A stretch of 64,000 bases of DNA. Source: Cryobacterium sp. HLT2-28 (GTDB taxonomy: Bacteria > Actinomycetota > Actinomycetes > Actinomycetales > Microbacteriaceae). The first letter of the stretch is position 1. Each line of letters begins with the position of its first letter. Positions 10,645 to 19,343 of this stretch are shown one piece after another. A program made the position numbers and the translations under genes. The stretch spans positions 372,001-436,000 of the forward strand of contig NZ_SOFH01000023.1 in NCBI RefSeq assembly GCF_004402495.1, written 5' to 3'. The notes beneath the pieces were generated by a model. It worked only from the letters and a program-made list of their open reading frames with translations, was not told where the DNA came from and made no database searches.

Positions 10645-11520
10645 ATGACTATGCTGACGCCAATGATCCGCATCGGCATGAGCACGACGTGTGCCTATCC
10701 TCTCCCCACCGAGCAGTCGTTCCGGCTCGCCAAGCTGGCCGGCTACGACGGGATCGAGATCATGGTGACCCGTGACATGGTCACCCAGGACGCCGCGGCG
10801 CTGCGCGCGCTGTCCGAGAAGTACCACCTGCCGATCCTGTCGATCCACGCGCCCGTCTTGTTGCTCACGCACTTCGTCTGGGGCCGTGACCCTCGGGTGA
10901 AGCTCGAGCGTTCGGCCGAGCTGGCCAGGGCGGTGGGGGCATCCACCGTCGTGGTGCACCCGCCGTTCCGCTGGCAGGCCGAATACGCGGTGGACTTCCT
11001 CGCGATCGTGCGTGAGATCAGCGCCCAGACCGGGATCGAGATCGCGGTCGAGAACATGTTCCCCTGGAAGTTCGGCGGCCGCAGCGTGAAGGCGTACTCC
11101 CCCGGCTGGGACCCGACCGTGATGGACTGCGATGCGGCCACCCTGGACTTCTCGCATTGCGCGCTGAGCGGGCACGACAGCCTGGCCATGGCCACCTCGC
11201 TCGGCGACCGGCTCCGGCATGTTCACCTCTGCGACGGCTCAGGCTCTCTGGACGAAGGCAAGGTCTTCGACGAGCACCTGCTGCCCGGCCGGGGCAGCGA
11301 ACCCGTCGCCGAGGTCCTCGGCATGCTCGCGAAGGCGCGCTGGGACGGCCAGGTCGTCGCCGAGGTGAACACCCGCAAGTGCAAGACCGAGGAGGAGCGG
11401 CTGGCCCTGCTCGTGGAGACCCTCGCCTTCGCCCGGCTGCACACGCTGCAGGCCCGCCCCCGGCGCTTTCCGCGGTCCCGTCGCGCCCTCGAGGCGCTGC
11501 TGCCGGGCCGCCACCACTAG
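10645..11520 (+). CDS. Sugar phosphate isomerase/epimerase-like TIM-barrel protein
   Basis: This 291-residue protein belongs to the xylose isomerase-like TIM-barrel superfamily (AP endonuclease 2 fold). Visible family features are YDGIEIM, LSIHAPVLLL, VVVHPPFRWQ, IAVENMFPW (metal-binding Glu), LDFSHCALSG, HVHLCDG and VVAEVNTRK. AAGGAAC precedes the ATG at 10645; an ATG at 10663 (MIRIGMS) is an alternative start. It is divergent from otsA-otsB. A basic tail (RPRRFPRSRR) ends the protein. The substrate cannot be told from sequence. Confidence 0.85.
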   Translation: MTMLTPMIRIGMSTTCAYPLPTEQSFRLAKLAGYDGIEIMVTRDMVTQDAAALRALSEKYHLPILSIHAPVLLLTHFVWGRDPRVKLERSAELARAVGASTVVVHPPFRWQAEYAVDFLAIVREISAQTGIEIAVENMFPWKFGGRSVKAYSPGWDPTVMDCDAATLDFSHCALSGHDSLAMATSLGDRLRHVHLCDGSGSLDEGKVFDEHLLPGRGSEPVAEVLGMLAKARWDGQVVAEVNTRKCKTEEERLALLVETLAFARLHTLQARPRRFPRSRRALEALLPGRHH

Positions 11521-11570
11521 ACCGGCCAGGTCGCGCCGGCCAGGTCGCACCGGCCAGGTCGCACCGGCCA
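11521..11570. repeat. 14-base tandem repeat, 3.6 copies
   Basis: Units of the form RCCGGCCAGGTCGC start at 11521, 11535 and 11549, with a partial copy at 11563. They fill the 56-base gap between convergent genes and may serve as a transcription boundary; no hairpin dominates. Confidence 0.8.
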
Positions 11571-11576
11571 ACAGCC

Positions 11577-13496
11577 TTACCCGCGGGCCAGGGACACTCC
11601 GAACGAGCGCGCCCCGCGCCGCCGGGCGACGGTCCAGAGCGAGAAGAGCACAGCGGACAGCGCGAACAGGGCCAGGAAGGCCGCGGGGGCCGCCGCATTC
11701 GCGCCGTCGCCCGCGGTGATGGCCTGCATCCCCTTGACCGCCCAGGTCAACGGCAGGAACGGGCTCACCAGCTGGAACGGTTTCGCCACCAGTTCGATCG
11801 GGTAGAGGCCGCCGACCGCGGTGATCTGCAGCGCGAGCAGCACCAGGGAAGCCACTATCCCGACGCGGCCGAAGGCGGTGACGAGGAAGTGGTGCACGGC
11901 GACGAAGACGAACGCGAGGAAGACCGCGAAGGCCAGGGTCGACGGCAGCAACAGCCAGGACACCCCGAGCGCATTGTGCAACAGGGCCACGACCACGACG
12001 GCCTGCGCCGCCGCGACCAGGAAGGCCCGGCCGAGGGCGCGCCCGACCAGGCGGCCGGTCCCGGCGGTGGAGGCCAGGGCCGTCGCGGAGAGCGGCCTCA
12101 GCACCAGGAAGATCGCCAGCGCACCGATCCACAGGCCGACCGGCACGAAGACCATGCCGATGATCGGCCCGATCGAATCCACCGGGTTGTCACGGGTGCT
12201 GACGATGGCGACCGGTTCGGACACGACGGCGGCGGTCTGCTGAGGGTCGGTCTCGCTCAGCCTGGAGGCACTGGCCGCGCCGTCCTTGAGTCCTGCCGCG
12301 AGTTCGCCGGCTCCGGATTCGAGCTGGTGGGCGCCGGATGCCGCGGCCGCGGTTCCCCCGGAGAGCCCCGCGACACCATCGGAGAGCCCCGAGATCCCGG
12401 TGGCGAGGTCGCTCGCCCCCGTGCGCAGCGGTGCCGATCCGGCGGCAAGGCGGGATGCGCCCGCGGCGCTCTGGGTGATGCCGTCCTGCACCCCGCTGAG
12501 CGCGGTCGTGGTCTGGCCGCTGAGCGCGTTCCCCTGCCCGGCCAGGGTGTCCAGAACGTCCTGGTAGCCGGCCAGGGACTGGGCGTAGGGCGCATTCGTG
12601 GGGTTGGCGAGCAGGGCTGCGGTCAGCGAGCCGAAGCCGGCCGCGGCGCTGCCGACTCCCCCGGTGTACTGCGCCCAGCCATCGCTGAGCCGGCTGAGCC
12701 CGGCCGCGCCGGAGCCGAGGCCGGCCAGGCCGGAGCTCAAGGCGTCGACCCCGCCCGTGTATCCCGCGACCCCGGAGGAAAGAGCGGCGGCGCCCGATGC
12801 CGCGGAGGCCGCCCCGGAAGCCGCGGAGGCCGCCCCGGAGGCCAGGCTGTCGAGGCCGGTGGCGACGCCGGTCACCCCGGAGGAAACCTGGGCGGCGCCG
12901 TCGGACGCCTGGGTGAGGGATTCGCCCAACCCGGACAGGTTCGAGTAGAGGGCACTGAGGTACTGCGCCGTGATCTCGCGGCCGAACATCCCCGTCATCG
13001 CGGTGCCCACCGACTGCGCGACCGAACCGGCCAGGTAGGAGTGGGCATCGTCGGTACGGATGCCGAGGTCGGCCCGGGTGGGAGCCTTCCCGCCGAGCGA
13101 GGTGACCGAGGCGGAGAAGTCGGCCGGGATGGTGAGCACGGCGTAGGCCTGCCCCGCGGCGAGCGCGGCGGCGGCATCCGTCGAGTTGGAGATCGCCCAG
13201 GCGAAGCCGGTGGACGGCGAGCCGGCCTTCGCCGGTCTGGTCATTTCGGTGACGAGCTGGCGCCCGGCGAGCACCTTCTGTTGCGAGCCGTCGGGCAGGG
13301 TGGTCGTGACGAACGTGTCGTTGTTGACGACGAGCGCCGGCAGGGTGTCGACCCGCTGGTCGGCGCTTGCGAGCGCGCCGGCGAAGAGGCCGGCGACGGC
13401 AAGGGGCACCACGATCAGGCCGGCCAGCAGCGCGGTGAGGGCCCACCGTCGCTGCCCTGGCGTGCGGCTGAACAGTCGATCAAGCCTCGTGCTCAT
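11577..13496 (-). CDS. YhgE/Pip-family membrane protein
   Basis: This 639-residue protein has the YhgE/Pip layout: an N-terminal membrane segment (about residues 18-38), an extracytoplasmic region, a long Ala/Gly/Ser repeat region (about 200-410) with recurring LSSG/LASG motifs in heptad-like spacing, and a C-terminal ABC-2-like permease block with about five membrane helices (420-620). Such proteins act in envelope export and are related to type VII secretion factor EsaA. The start overlaps the MMPL stop as ATGA, so it is coupled to MMPL in a TetR-MMPL-YhgE operon. The cargo is unknown. Confidence 0.87.
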   Translation of the reverse strand: MSTRLDRLFSRTPGQRRWALTALLAGLIVVPLAVAGLFAGALASADQRVDTLPALVVNNDTFVTTTLPDGSQQKVLAGRQLVTEMTRPAKAGSPSTGFAWAISNSTDAAAALAAGQAYAVLTIPADFSASVTSLGGKAPTRADLGIRTDDAHSYLAGSVAQSVGTAMTGMFGREITAQYLSALYSNLSGLGESLTQASDGAAQVSSGVTGVATGLDSLASGAASAASGAASAASGAAALSSGVAGYTGGVDALSSGLAGLGSGAAGLSRLSDGWAQYTGGVGSAAAGFGSLTAALLANPTNAPYAQSLAGYQDVLDTLAGQGNALSGQTTTALSGVQDGITQSAAGASRLAAGSAPLRTGASDLATGISGLSDGVAGLSGGTAAAASGAHQLESGAGELAAGLKDGAASASRLSETDPQQTAAVVSEPVAIVSTRDNPVDSIGPIIGMVFVPVGLWIGALAIFLVLRPLSATALASTAGTGRLVGRALGRAFLVAAAQAVVVVALLHNALGVSWLLLPSTLAFAVFLAFVFVAVHHFLVTAFGRVGIVASLVLLALQITAVGGLYPIELVAKPFQLVSPFLPLTWAVKGMQAITAGDGANAAAPAAFLALFALSAVLFSLWTVARRRGARSFGVSLARG

Positions 13497-16435
13497 CGCT
13501 GGAGGGCCTTTCTGTCGAGGGCGGAGTCTCTGTCGAGAGTGGCGTCGTCTTCCACGGCGTCAAGGGTGATCTCCTGCACGGCTCTCGCACCGTATTCGGA
13601 AGCTCGGGAGGCGACGGAACCGAACCCGGAATCCGATCCTGAGCCGAGGATGATCGTGGTGGCGGCCGGGGCCAGTGCCGCCAGGATGACGACGAGGTCC
13701 CGGCCCCCCGGATCGATGGGGAGCCCGTCACCGAGGTCGACGAAGACGACGCGGGGGCGTTCTGCGAGCGCCGCCGCGACCAGCACAACGGCCCGGTCGA
13801 TGGCCGGCAGGGTGGCCATGGGCGTGGCCGCCGTGATCGGGCACCTGCCGGACGGTTGCGGGAGGGCGATCTCCAGACGGCCCAGCCACACGGTGAGCTC
13901 AGCGCGGCGCCTGGCGGTGCGGTGCCACGGGTGGGCGAGGTCGAGTCGTTCGGCCAGCACTTCGCCGACGGTGAGCCCGGTGTCGTGCCGGCCGCCTACC
14001 TCGGCGAGGGCGACGGTGCGCATGACCGTGCTCCGCTCGCTGGGAAGCGGCGCTCCGCACACCTGGAGTCGTCCTGAGACGAGGTCGAGGCGCCCGGCGA
14101 GGGTCGCGGCGAGCACGCGGCGACGGGTCGCGCCGGCCGTGACGAACACCACGGAGCCCGCGGCCACCGTGAGGTCGAGCGGCCCGAGCCGACTTTCCGG
14201 AACGCCGAGCACGGCGGCCTCCGCTGTGATCACGGCATCCTGGGCCTGGGCCCACACACTGTCGTCGAGGTGCCGGCGCAGACCGACGCCCTCGATGTCG
14301 ACGTCGGGCAGGAGCCGGTCGAGGGGGCGCGGCAGCCACCACGCCCAGCGGCCGGCGAGCGCCATCGCGGCCGGAACCAGGGTCATCCGCACGAGGAAGG
14401 CGTCGAGGAACACGCCGATGGCCAGGGCGAAGGCGATGCCCTTGATCGCGCCGGTTCCGTCCGGCACGAAGGCGAAGAAGACGAAGAACATGATCAGCGC
14501 GGCCGCCGTGACGACCCGGGCGGCGTGCGAGAAGCCGTGCACGATGGCGTCGTGGGGGCGGCCGCTGGCGACGAATTCCTCGCGCATCCCGGAGACGAGG
14601 AAGACCTCGTAGTCCATGGCGAGACCGAACAGCACGGCCATCAGAAGGATCGGCAGGAAGCTCAGGATCGGCCCGGGGTGGGCGACGCCGAGCAGGTCGG
14701 CGAACCAGCCCCACTGGAAGATCGCGACGGTGGCGCCGATCGACGCGAACACGGAGAGCAGGAAGCCGAGGGCGGCCTTGACCGGCACGAAGATCGAACG
14801 GAAGACCATGGTGAGAAGGAGGATCGACAGCCCGACGACGATCAACGCGAACGGGATCAACGCGTTGCCGAGCCGGTTGGAGATGTCGATCGAGACGGCC
14901 GTCGCGCCGGTCACCGCGATGGGGGTGCCCAGGGACGCGTCGATCTCGGGCGCGAGGGCACGAATGGACTGAACGAGGTCCTTCGTTTCCGGGGCGTTCG
15001 GGGCGCTGCCGGGCATGACCTGGATGATGGCGGTGTCGACCGTCGGGTTCGGCGTTCCCTTGCTGACGAAGGCGACGTCGGGCAGGGCGCGCAGGCGCGC
15101 TCCGATGGTGTCGAGGTCGGCGAAGATATTCGTCGTCTGGGTGATGTCGACGACCACGATCAGCGGGCCGTTGTAGCCGGGCCCGAAACCGTCGGCGATC
15201 AGGGTGTAGGCCTTGTTTTGGGTGGACGCGGCCGGTTCGGAGGCGCCGTCGGGCAGGTTGAGGTCGAGGCTGAGGGCCGGAATGGCCAGGGTGCCGAGGA
15301 TCCCGACGACGACGAGCACCACGAGCGCGGGCGCTTTGAGCACGACGCCGACCCAGAGCCGGCCGAGGGTGGGCCGGCCGGTGTCGGGCATCATCGCCCG
15401 GCGGTGCGCCCGGCCGCCGGGTTTCGGGGCGAGCCTCGCCCCGGACAGGCCGAGGATCGCCGGCAGGAGGGTGATCGCGACCCCGATCGACACGAGGACA
15501 GCGAATGCCGCGGCCACCCCCATCACGCTCAGGAACGGGATCCCGACGACGAGCAGCCCGAGCAGGGCGATGATGACGGTCAGCCCGGCGAACACGACGG
15601 CACTGCCCGCCGTGGCCACGGCCGTCGCGGCGGACTCGTGCGGGTCGGTGCCACGCGCCAGTTGGGTGCGATGCCTGGACAGGATGAACAGGGAGTAGTC
15701 GATGCCGACGGCGAGGCCGAGCATGAGGGCCAGCATGGGGGCGGTGCTGGAGACAGGCACGAATGCGGAGATCGCGGTGATGCCGCCGATTGCCACCCCG
15801 ACACCGATCAGGGCCATCAGCAGCGGCATCCCGGCGGAGATGAGCGAGCCGAAGGTGACGAGCAGCACGACCCCGGCGAAGAGCAGGCCGAAGACCTCGG
15901 TGATGGTGATGCCGAACGTGTTGTCCTGGAACACCTGGCCGCCGAACGCCACCCGGAGGCCCGCGTCCCGGCCGATGGACGCGGTCGCGGTCAGCCCGTC
16001 GAGAGTGGCCTGGGTGACCGTGGTCGACGGCCCGCTGAGCTGCGCCTGGCTGAACGCGGTCGATTCATCCTTCGAGATCGCGCCGGAGGCGTACTCGGAG
16101 AACGGGGTGATCACGCCGTCGACGCCGGGCACATCACCGAGAGCGGTGGCCATCTCCTCGATGGCGTCCCGGTAAGCGGGAGCGGTGACGGATGCCCCGT
16201 CCGGCGCCCGGTAGACGACCTGAACCTGGGCGCCCGCAGCGGCCGGGAACACCTCCGCGAGCTTGTCGATGGTGTCCTGCGATTCAGTGCCGGGGATCGC
16301 GTAGGACTCCTGGCTGTGGCCGCCGAGGGCGAAGCCGCCGCCGAGGATCCCGGCCAGGAGGAGAACCCAGATGCCGAGCACGAGCCAGGCGCGGCGATAG
16401 GCGAAATGTCCGATGCGGTAGAGCAGGGTGGCCAT
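13493..16435 (-). CDS. MMPL/RND-family transporter with a C-terminal degenerate ABC-ATPase-like domain
   Basis: This protein has 980 residues. Residues 1 to about 710 form a two-repeat MMPL transporter: a membrane helix at 12-34, extracytoplasmic loops, and helix bundles including GLAVGIDYSLFILSRHR and GLAMDYEVFLVSGMREEF (the proton-relay Asp-Tyr pairs). From about residue 750 to the end there is a nucleotide-binding-domain-like region: LDLTVAAGSVVFVTAG aligns with the strand into Walker A, but the loop reads TAGATRRR without GK[ST]. RVVFVDLGDG stands at Walker B, and no LSGGQ is present. It probably cannot hydrolyse ATP (inference). It follows tetR by four bases and overlaps yhgE. Confidence 0.9.
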   Translation of the reverse strand: MATLLYRIGHFAYRRAWLVLGIWVLLLAGILGGGFALGGHSQESYAIPGTESQDTIDKLAEVFPAAAGAQVQVVYRAPDGASVTAPAYRDAIEEMATALGDVPGVDGVITPFSEYASGAISKDESTAFSQAQLSGPSTTVTQATLDGLTATASIGRDAGLRVAFGGQVFQDNTFGITITEVFGLLFAGVVLLVTFGSLISAGMPLLMALIGVGVAIGGITAISAFVPVSSTAPMLALMLGLAVGIDYSLFILSRHRTQLARGTDPHESAATAVATAGSAVVFAGLTVIIALLGLLVVGIPFLSVMGVAAAFAVLVSIGVAITLLPAILGLSGARLAPKPGGRAHRRAMMPDTGRPTLGRLWVGVVLKAPALVVLVVVGILGTLAIPALSLDLNLPDGASEPAASTQNKAYTLIADGFGPGYNGPLIVVVDITQTTNIFADLDTIGARLRALPDVAFVSKGTPNPTVDTAIIQVMPGSAPNAPETKDLVQSIRALAPEIDASLGTPIAVTGATAVSIDISNRLGNALIPFALIVVGLSILLLTMVFRSIFVPVKAALGFLLSVFASIGATVAIFQWGWFADLLGVAHPGPILSFLPILLMAVLFGLAMDYEVFLVSGMREEFVASGRPHDAIVHGFSHAARVVTAAALIMFFVFFAFVPDGTGAIKGIAFALAIGVFLDAFLVRMTLVPAAMALAGRWAWWLPRPLDRLLPDVDIEGVGLRRHLDDSVWAQAQDAVITAEAAVLGVPESRLGPLDLTVAAGSVVFVTAGATRRRVLAATLAGRLDLVSGRLQVCGAPLPSERSTVMRTVALAEVGGRHDTGLTVGEVLAERLDLAHPWHRTARRRAELTVWLGRLEIALPQPSGRCPITAATPMATLPAIDRAVVLVAAALAERPRVVFVDLGDGLPIDPGGRDLVVILAALAPAATTIILGSGSDSGFGSVASRASEYGARAVQEITLDAVEDDATLDRDSALDRKALQR

Positions 16436-16439
16436 GGTG

Positions 16440-17057
16440 CTACTTCCGGGACTGGGACGTGTGGACGGCGACGGGGGCGAGGAGCTCGGTGATCACGACG
16501 GAGAGCGCCTGGCGGATCTCGTCCGCCGGGGCGATGTCCTTGTCGAGGAAGGTCATCCCCGCGACCAGGGTGTACGCGGCGCCGCCGAGGGCGATACCGA
16601 AACGGATGCGGTCTTCCGTGCTGGCACCGTCGTGGCAGAGGGTGTCGGAGAGGCGAACGATCAGCACGCCCGCCCGGTCGATGACGGGGATGCCGCGAAG
16701 GGACTGGGCCTGGTTGATGAAGGTGTGCAGCTCGAGCCGGAACTCGAGCAGGAAGTCGATGAAATCGTCGACGAACCGCCGCCGCGACGCCGCGCCGTCG
16801 GGGGCATCGACGTACCGGTTGAGGATGACCTCGAGCCGGTCGATCGCGGGAGTGAGGACCTCCCCCAGCAACGCCTCCTTCGAGGCGAAGTGGTACAGCA
16901 CGCTCGATTTCGAATAGCCGGCGGCGTCGGCGATCTGCTGCAGCGACGTGCCGGCGAAGCCGATCGACGCGAATTGGGCGAGCGCGGTGGCCCGCAGCTC
17001 GTCGCCGGTGCTCGGCCGGGTGAGCGCGGGAGGAGTCGGGGAAGATTCTGGAGGCAC
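16440..17057 (-). CDS. TetR-family transcriptional regulator
   Basis: This 205-residue repressor-type protein has an N-terminal HTH (SLQQIADAAGYSKSSVLYHF, about residues 38-57) and a divergent ligand-binding C-domain. The GTG start at 17057 has AAGGTGA six bases upstream. It heads the operon with the MMPL and YhgE genes. Two palindromic operator-like sites lie directly upstream, so autoregulation and ligand-released control of the exporter are likely. Confidence 0.93.
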   Translation of the reverse strand: MPPESSPTPPALTRPSTGDELRATALAQFASIGFAGTSLQQIADAAGYSKSSVLYHFASKEALLGEVLTPAIDRLEVILNRYVDAPDGAASRRRFVDDFIDFLLEFRLELHTFINQAQSLRGIPVIDRAGVLIVRLSDTLCHDGASTEDRIRFGIALGGAAYTLVAGMTFLDKDIAPADEIRQALSVVITELLAPVAVHTSQSRK

Positions 17058-17071
17058 CCGTTCACCTTACT

Positions 17072-17104
17072 TGACCGATCGGTCAGGTTCTGCACGATCG
17101 GTCA
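17072..17104. promoter_or_regulatory. Tandem TetR-type operators
   Basis: A perfect 14-base palindrome TGACCGATCGGTCA (17072-17085) is followed by a near copy TGCACGATCGGTCA (17091-17104), 19 bases apart start to start. They sit 15 bases upstream of the tetR GTG, and the small membrane-protein gene at 17186 diverges from the same region, so both directions could be controlled. Confidence 0.75.
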
Positions 17105-17185
17105 GCGATCGAGGCAACACGCGGGTAACCCGGAGGGAGCGCGAGCCGGCCCGGCCCAGTAGCGTAGGAGGCAGGAGGCCCTCAC

Positions 17186-17374
17186 ATGCGAAAGTTCATC
17201 TTCAGTAGCGCCATGATCGGCGTCATCGCCGGCGGGTGGAACATCTTTCAGGCCACCAGGAGCGGGCCTCGCGACTGGCGCCTAGTGCTGATGTGGCTGG
17301 GCTGGGCGCTCAGCGCCGCGGTCGCAATCGGCACGGTCATGAAGGACGCGGACGAACGGCAAATCGACAGCTGA
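17186..17374 (+). CDS. Small two-helix membrane protein, unknown function
   Basis: This 62-residue protein is not recognised. Two hydrophobic segments are visible: residues 4-19 (FIFSSAMIGVIAGGWN) and 31-48 (RLVLMWLGWALSAAVAIG), with a charged C-terminus (KDADERQ). AGGAGGC nearby gives a strong ribosome site. It diverges from the tetR-MMPL-yhgE operon next to the operators. Confidence 0.6.
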   Translation: MRKFIFSSAMIGVIAGGWNIFQATRSGPRDWRLVLMWLGWALSAAVAIGTVMKDADERQIDS

Positions 17375-17467
17375 CTTGCGGTTTCCTGCGGCGTGTCATC
17401 CGGTCAAGCCCCCTTCCGGGCGGCAGACTGATAGGAACACGAGCATGCCAATTGAAAGGGGCCACCA

Positions 17468-17899
17468 ATGTTTGGTCGCCGACGTCGCGTCGCACCGGTC
17501 ATTGCCGCACCCGTTCCCGAGCTCAGTGACGAACAGGTTTTCACCCTCCTGCACGATCAGCTCTCACAGCTGGTGGGCGCCCAGGGCAAGTGGACCCTCG
17601 TCCCCCGCAGCGAGAGCGACACCGACGTGATCTTCCACGGCCTCAAAGCCCACCAGATCGCCGCCTCGCTCGCCGCCGTGCTGCGCACCGAGACTGCCCT
17701 CCTGCGCGGCGAGGTCGTCGCCGAGCCCACCGCGCTGCCGTGGACCCCCGCGCCGATCTCAGTGTGGGCCGAACCCGGGCGCGCGGAACCCGAGCGCGCA
17801 TCGTCGAAGGTTCCCGTGCACCTTCCGATTTTCTCCGCCGCCCAGCCCGTGACCCCGTCGGCCCAGCAGCCGGAAGAGCGCGCTCGCCTCGTCGCATAG
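17468..17899 (+). CDS. Hypothetical protein
   Basis: This 143-residue protein is not recognised. It has a basic start (MFGRRRRVAP), a structured-looking first half (LSDEQVFTLLHDQLSQLVG, then a beta-rich stretch with DTDVIFHGLKAHQIAASLAAVL), and a Pro/Ala/Glu-rich, probably disordered tail. GAAAGGGG eleven bases before the ATG is a good ribosome site. It is convergent with the G6PDH-like gene. Confidence 0.6.
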   Translation: MFGRRRRVAPVIAAPVPELSDEQVFTLLHDQLSQLVGAQGKWTLVPRSESDTDVIFHGLKAHQIAASLAAVLRTETALLRGEVVAEPTALPWTPAPISVWAEPGRAEPERASSKVPVHLPIFSAAQPVTPSAQQPEERARLVA

Positions 17900-17937
17900 C
17901 CCTCCACGTCGCCTAGCTCTCCTCGACCGGCCTCCGT

Positions 17938-19314
17938 TCAGCCGAGCTTCTTCCACTCCGCCGGGCCGTCAGTGCCTGCCGGGTAGTCCTCCAGCGGCAC
18001 CTTCCCGGCGCGCCAGGCCGCCAGTATGGGCGCCACGATTCGCCAGCACTGCACCGCGGTGTCCGCCCGCACCGACAGGGCTGGATCACCGTCGAGCACC
18101 CCCTCGAGCACCTCACCGTAGGCCAGCAGCTGGCCCGGACCGAAGGATGCCGCGAGGCGCACCCGGTCGAGGGTGTGCGGGTCTCCCGGCCCGTTCAGGT
18201 TGAGGTCGATGGCCATCTCGTCCGGCCCGAGGAAGATGCGCAGCACGGTCGGGCCCGGCAGCCCGCTGAGCCCGACCGGCAGGTGGGGCACGGGCTTGAA
18301 CGTGATGGCGATCTCCCGGCGGCGTTCGGCGAGCGCCTTGCCGGAGCGGAGGGTGAACGGCACTCCCGCCCACCGCCAGTTGTCGATTTCGAACGTCACC
18401 TCGGCCAGGGTCTCGGTGTCGTTGGCCGCCAGAACGCCCTTCTCGTCGAGGTAGGCCGGGACGCTCTTCCCGTCGACCGTTCCCGCGGTGTAGCGTCCGC
18501 GCCTGCTGGAGCGGGTGGGGCTGCCGCCGCGGAGCCGGGTGGCACGCAGCACGATGCCCTTGGCGTCTCGGAGGTCGGCGGAATCCAGCGACGATGGCGG
18601 TTCCATGGCGAGCACCGCCAGAACCTGCAGGAGGTGGCTCTGGATCATGTCGACCATGGCGCCGGCCCGGTCGTAGTAGCCCGCGCGGCCCTCGAGACCG
18701 AGCTGTTCGTCGTAGACGACGTCGACGCGTTCGATGTGGATGTTGCTCCAGAGTGGTTCGAAGATCCGGTTGGCGAACCGCAGTCCCACGAGGTTGAGCA
18801 CGGTGGAGCGCCCGAGGAAGTGGTCGACCCGGTGGATCTGGTCCTCCGGAACGAGCCTGGCCAACCGCGCGTTCAAGGCGATGGCACCCTGCTCGTCGAC
18901 GCCGAACGGCTTCTCCAGGGCCAGTTGGGTGCCGTCGGGCAGGGCTACATCGGCGAGGGCGTCACAGACCCCGGCCGCGATGGCCGGCGGCAGGGCGAAG
19001 TAGATCGCGGGCACACCGGAGCACAGCGCGATCAGGCGCTCCAGCTCGGCTGGATCGGCCAGGTCGCTCGTGTGGTACTCCGTTGTCTCGAGGACGTTCT
19101 CCACTGCGGCGCCGGCCCCCTCACCCAGCGCGAACGACGTGGTCAGCCTCGCCAGCCACTCGGCGGGGCTGAATTCCTCTCGACCTGCCCCGATCAGTTG
19201 AACCCGCCGGTCGGGGTGCGCGGTGAGCAGCTGGCCGAGGGCGGGAAGAAGCAGCCGGGCGGCAAGGTCCCCGCCGGCGCCGAGGATCAGGAGCGTCGAG
19301 ATTGGCTTGGTCAT
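17938..19314 (-). CDS. zwf: Glucose-6-phosphate dehydrogenase family protein
   Basis: This protein is 458 residues from the ATG at 19314 (MTKPIST); a start at 19350 would overlap the divergent gene and is disfavoured. The N-terminal Rossmann motif is GAGGDLAARLLLPAL, and ALEKPFGVD and RVDHFLGRS correspond to the conserved EKPFG and RIDHYLGKE blocks. The usual Lys after DLAxRK is missing and the LGK lysine is Arg, so it may be a paralogue with altered substrate or kinetics. The family oxidises glucose-6-phosphate with NADP+. It is divergent from a GH15 gene with a 29-base gap. Confidence 0.85.
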   Translation of the reverse strand: MTKPISTLLILGAGGDLAARLLLPALGQLLTAHPDRRVQLIGAGREEFSPAEWLARLTTSFALGEGAGAAVENVLETTEYHTSDLADPAELERLIALCSGVPAIYFALPPAIAAGVCDALADVALPDGTQLALEKPFGVDEQGAIALNARLARLVPEDQIHRVDHFLGRSTVLNLVGLRFANRIFEPLWSNIHIERVDVVYDEQLGLEGRAGYYDRAGAMVDMIQSHLLQVLAVLAMEPPSSLDSADLRDAKGIVLRATRLRGGSPTRSSRRGRYTAGTVDGKSVPAYLDEKGVLAANDTETLAEVTFEIDNWRWAGVPFTLRSGKALAERRREIAITFKPVPHLPVGLSGLPGPTVLRIFLGPDEMAIDLNLNGPGDPHTLDRVRLAASFGPGQLLAYGEVLEGVLDGDPALSVRADTAVQCWRIVAPILAAWRAGKVPLEDYPAGTDGPAEWKKLG

Positions 19315-19343
19315 CAGCCCAACGTAGCTGGCAGGATGACTGC

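Noticed and set aside
11521-11570. CRISPR array
   Set aside because: The units are contiguous with no spacers, and no cas genes are present. It is a simple tandem repeat.
11157-14612. A 1151-codon open frame on the plus strand opposite the YhgE and MMPL genes
   Set aside because: It is a mirror frame created by GC-rich third positions of the real minus-strand genes. The translation is rich in Arg, Gly and Pro and has no recognisable domain.
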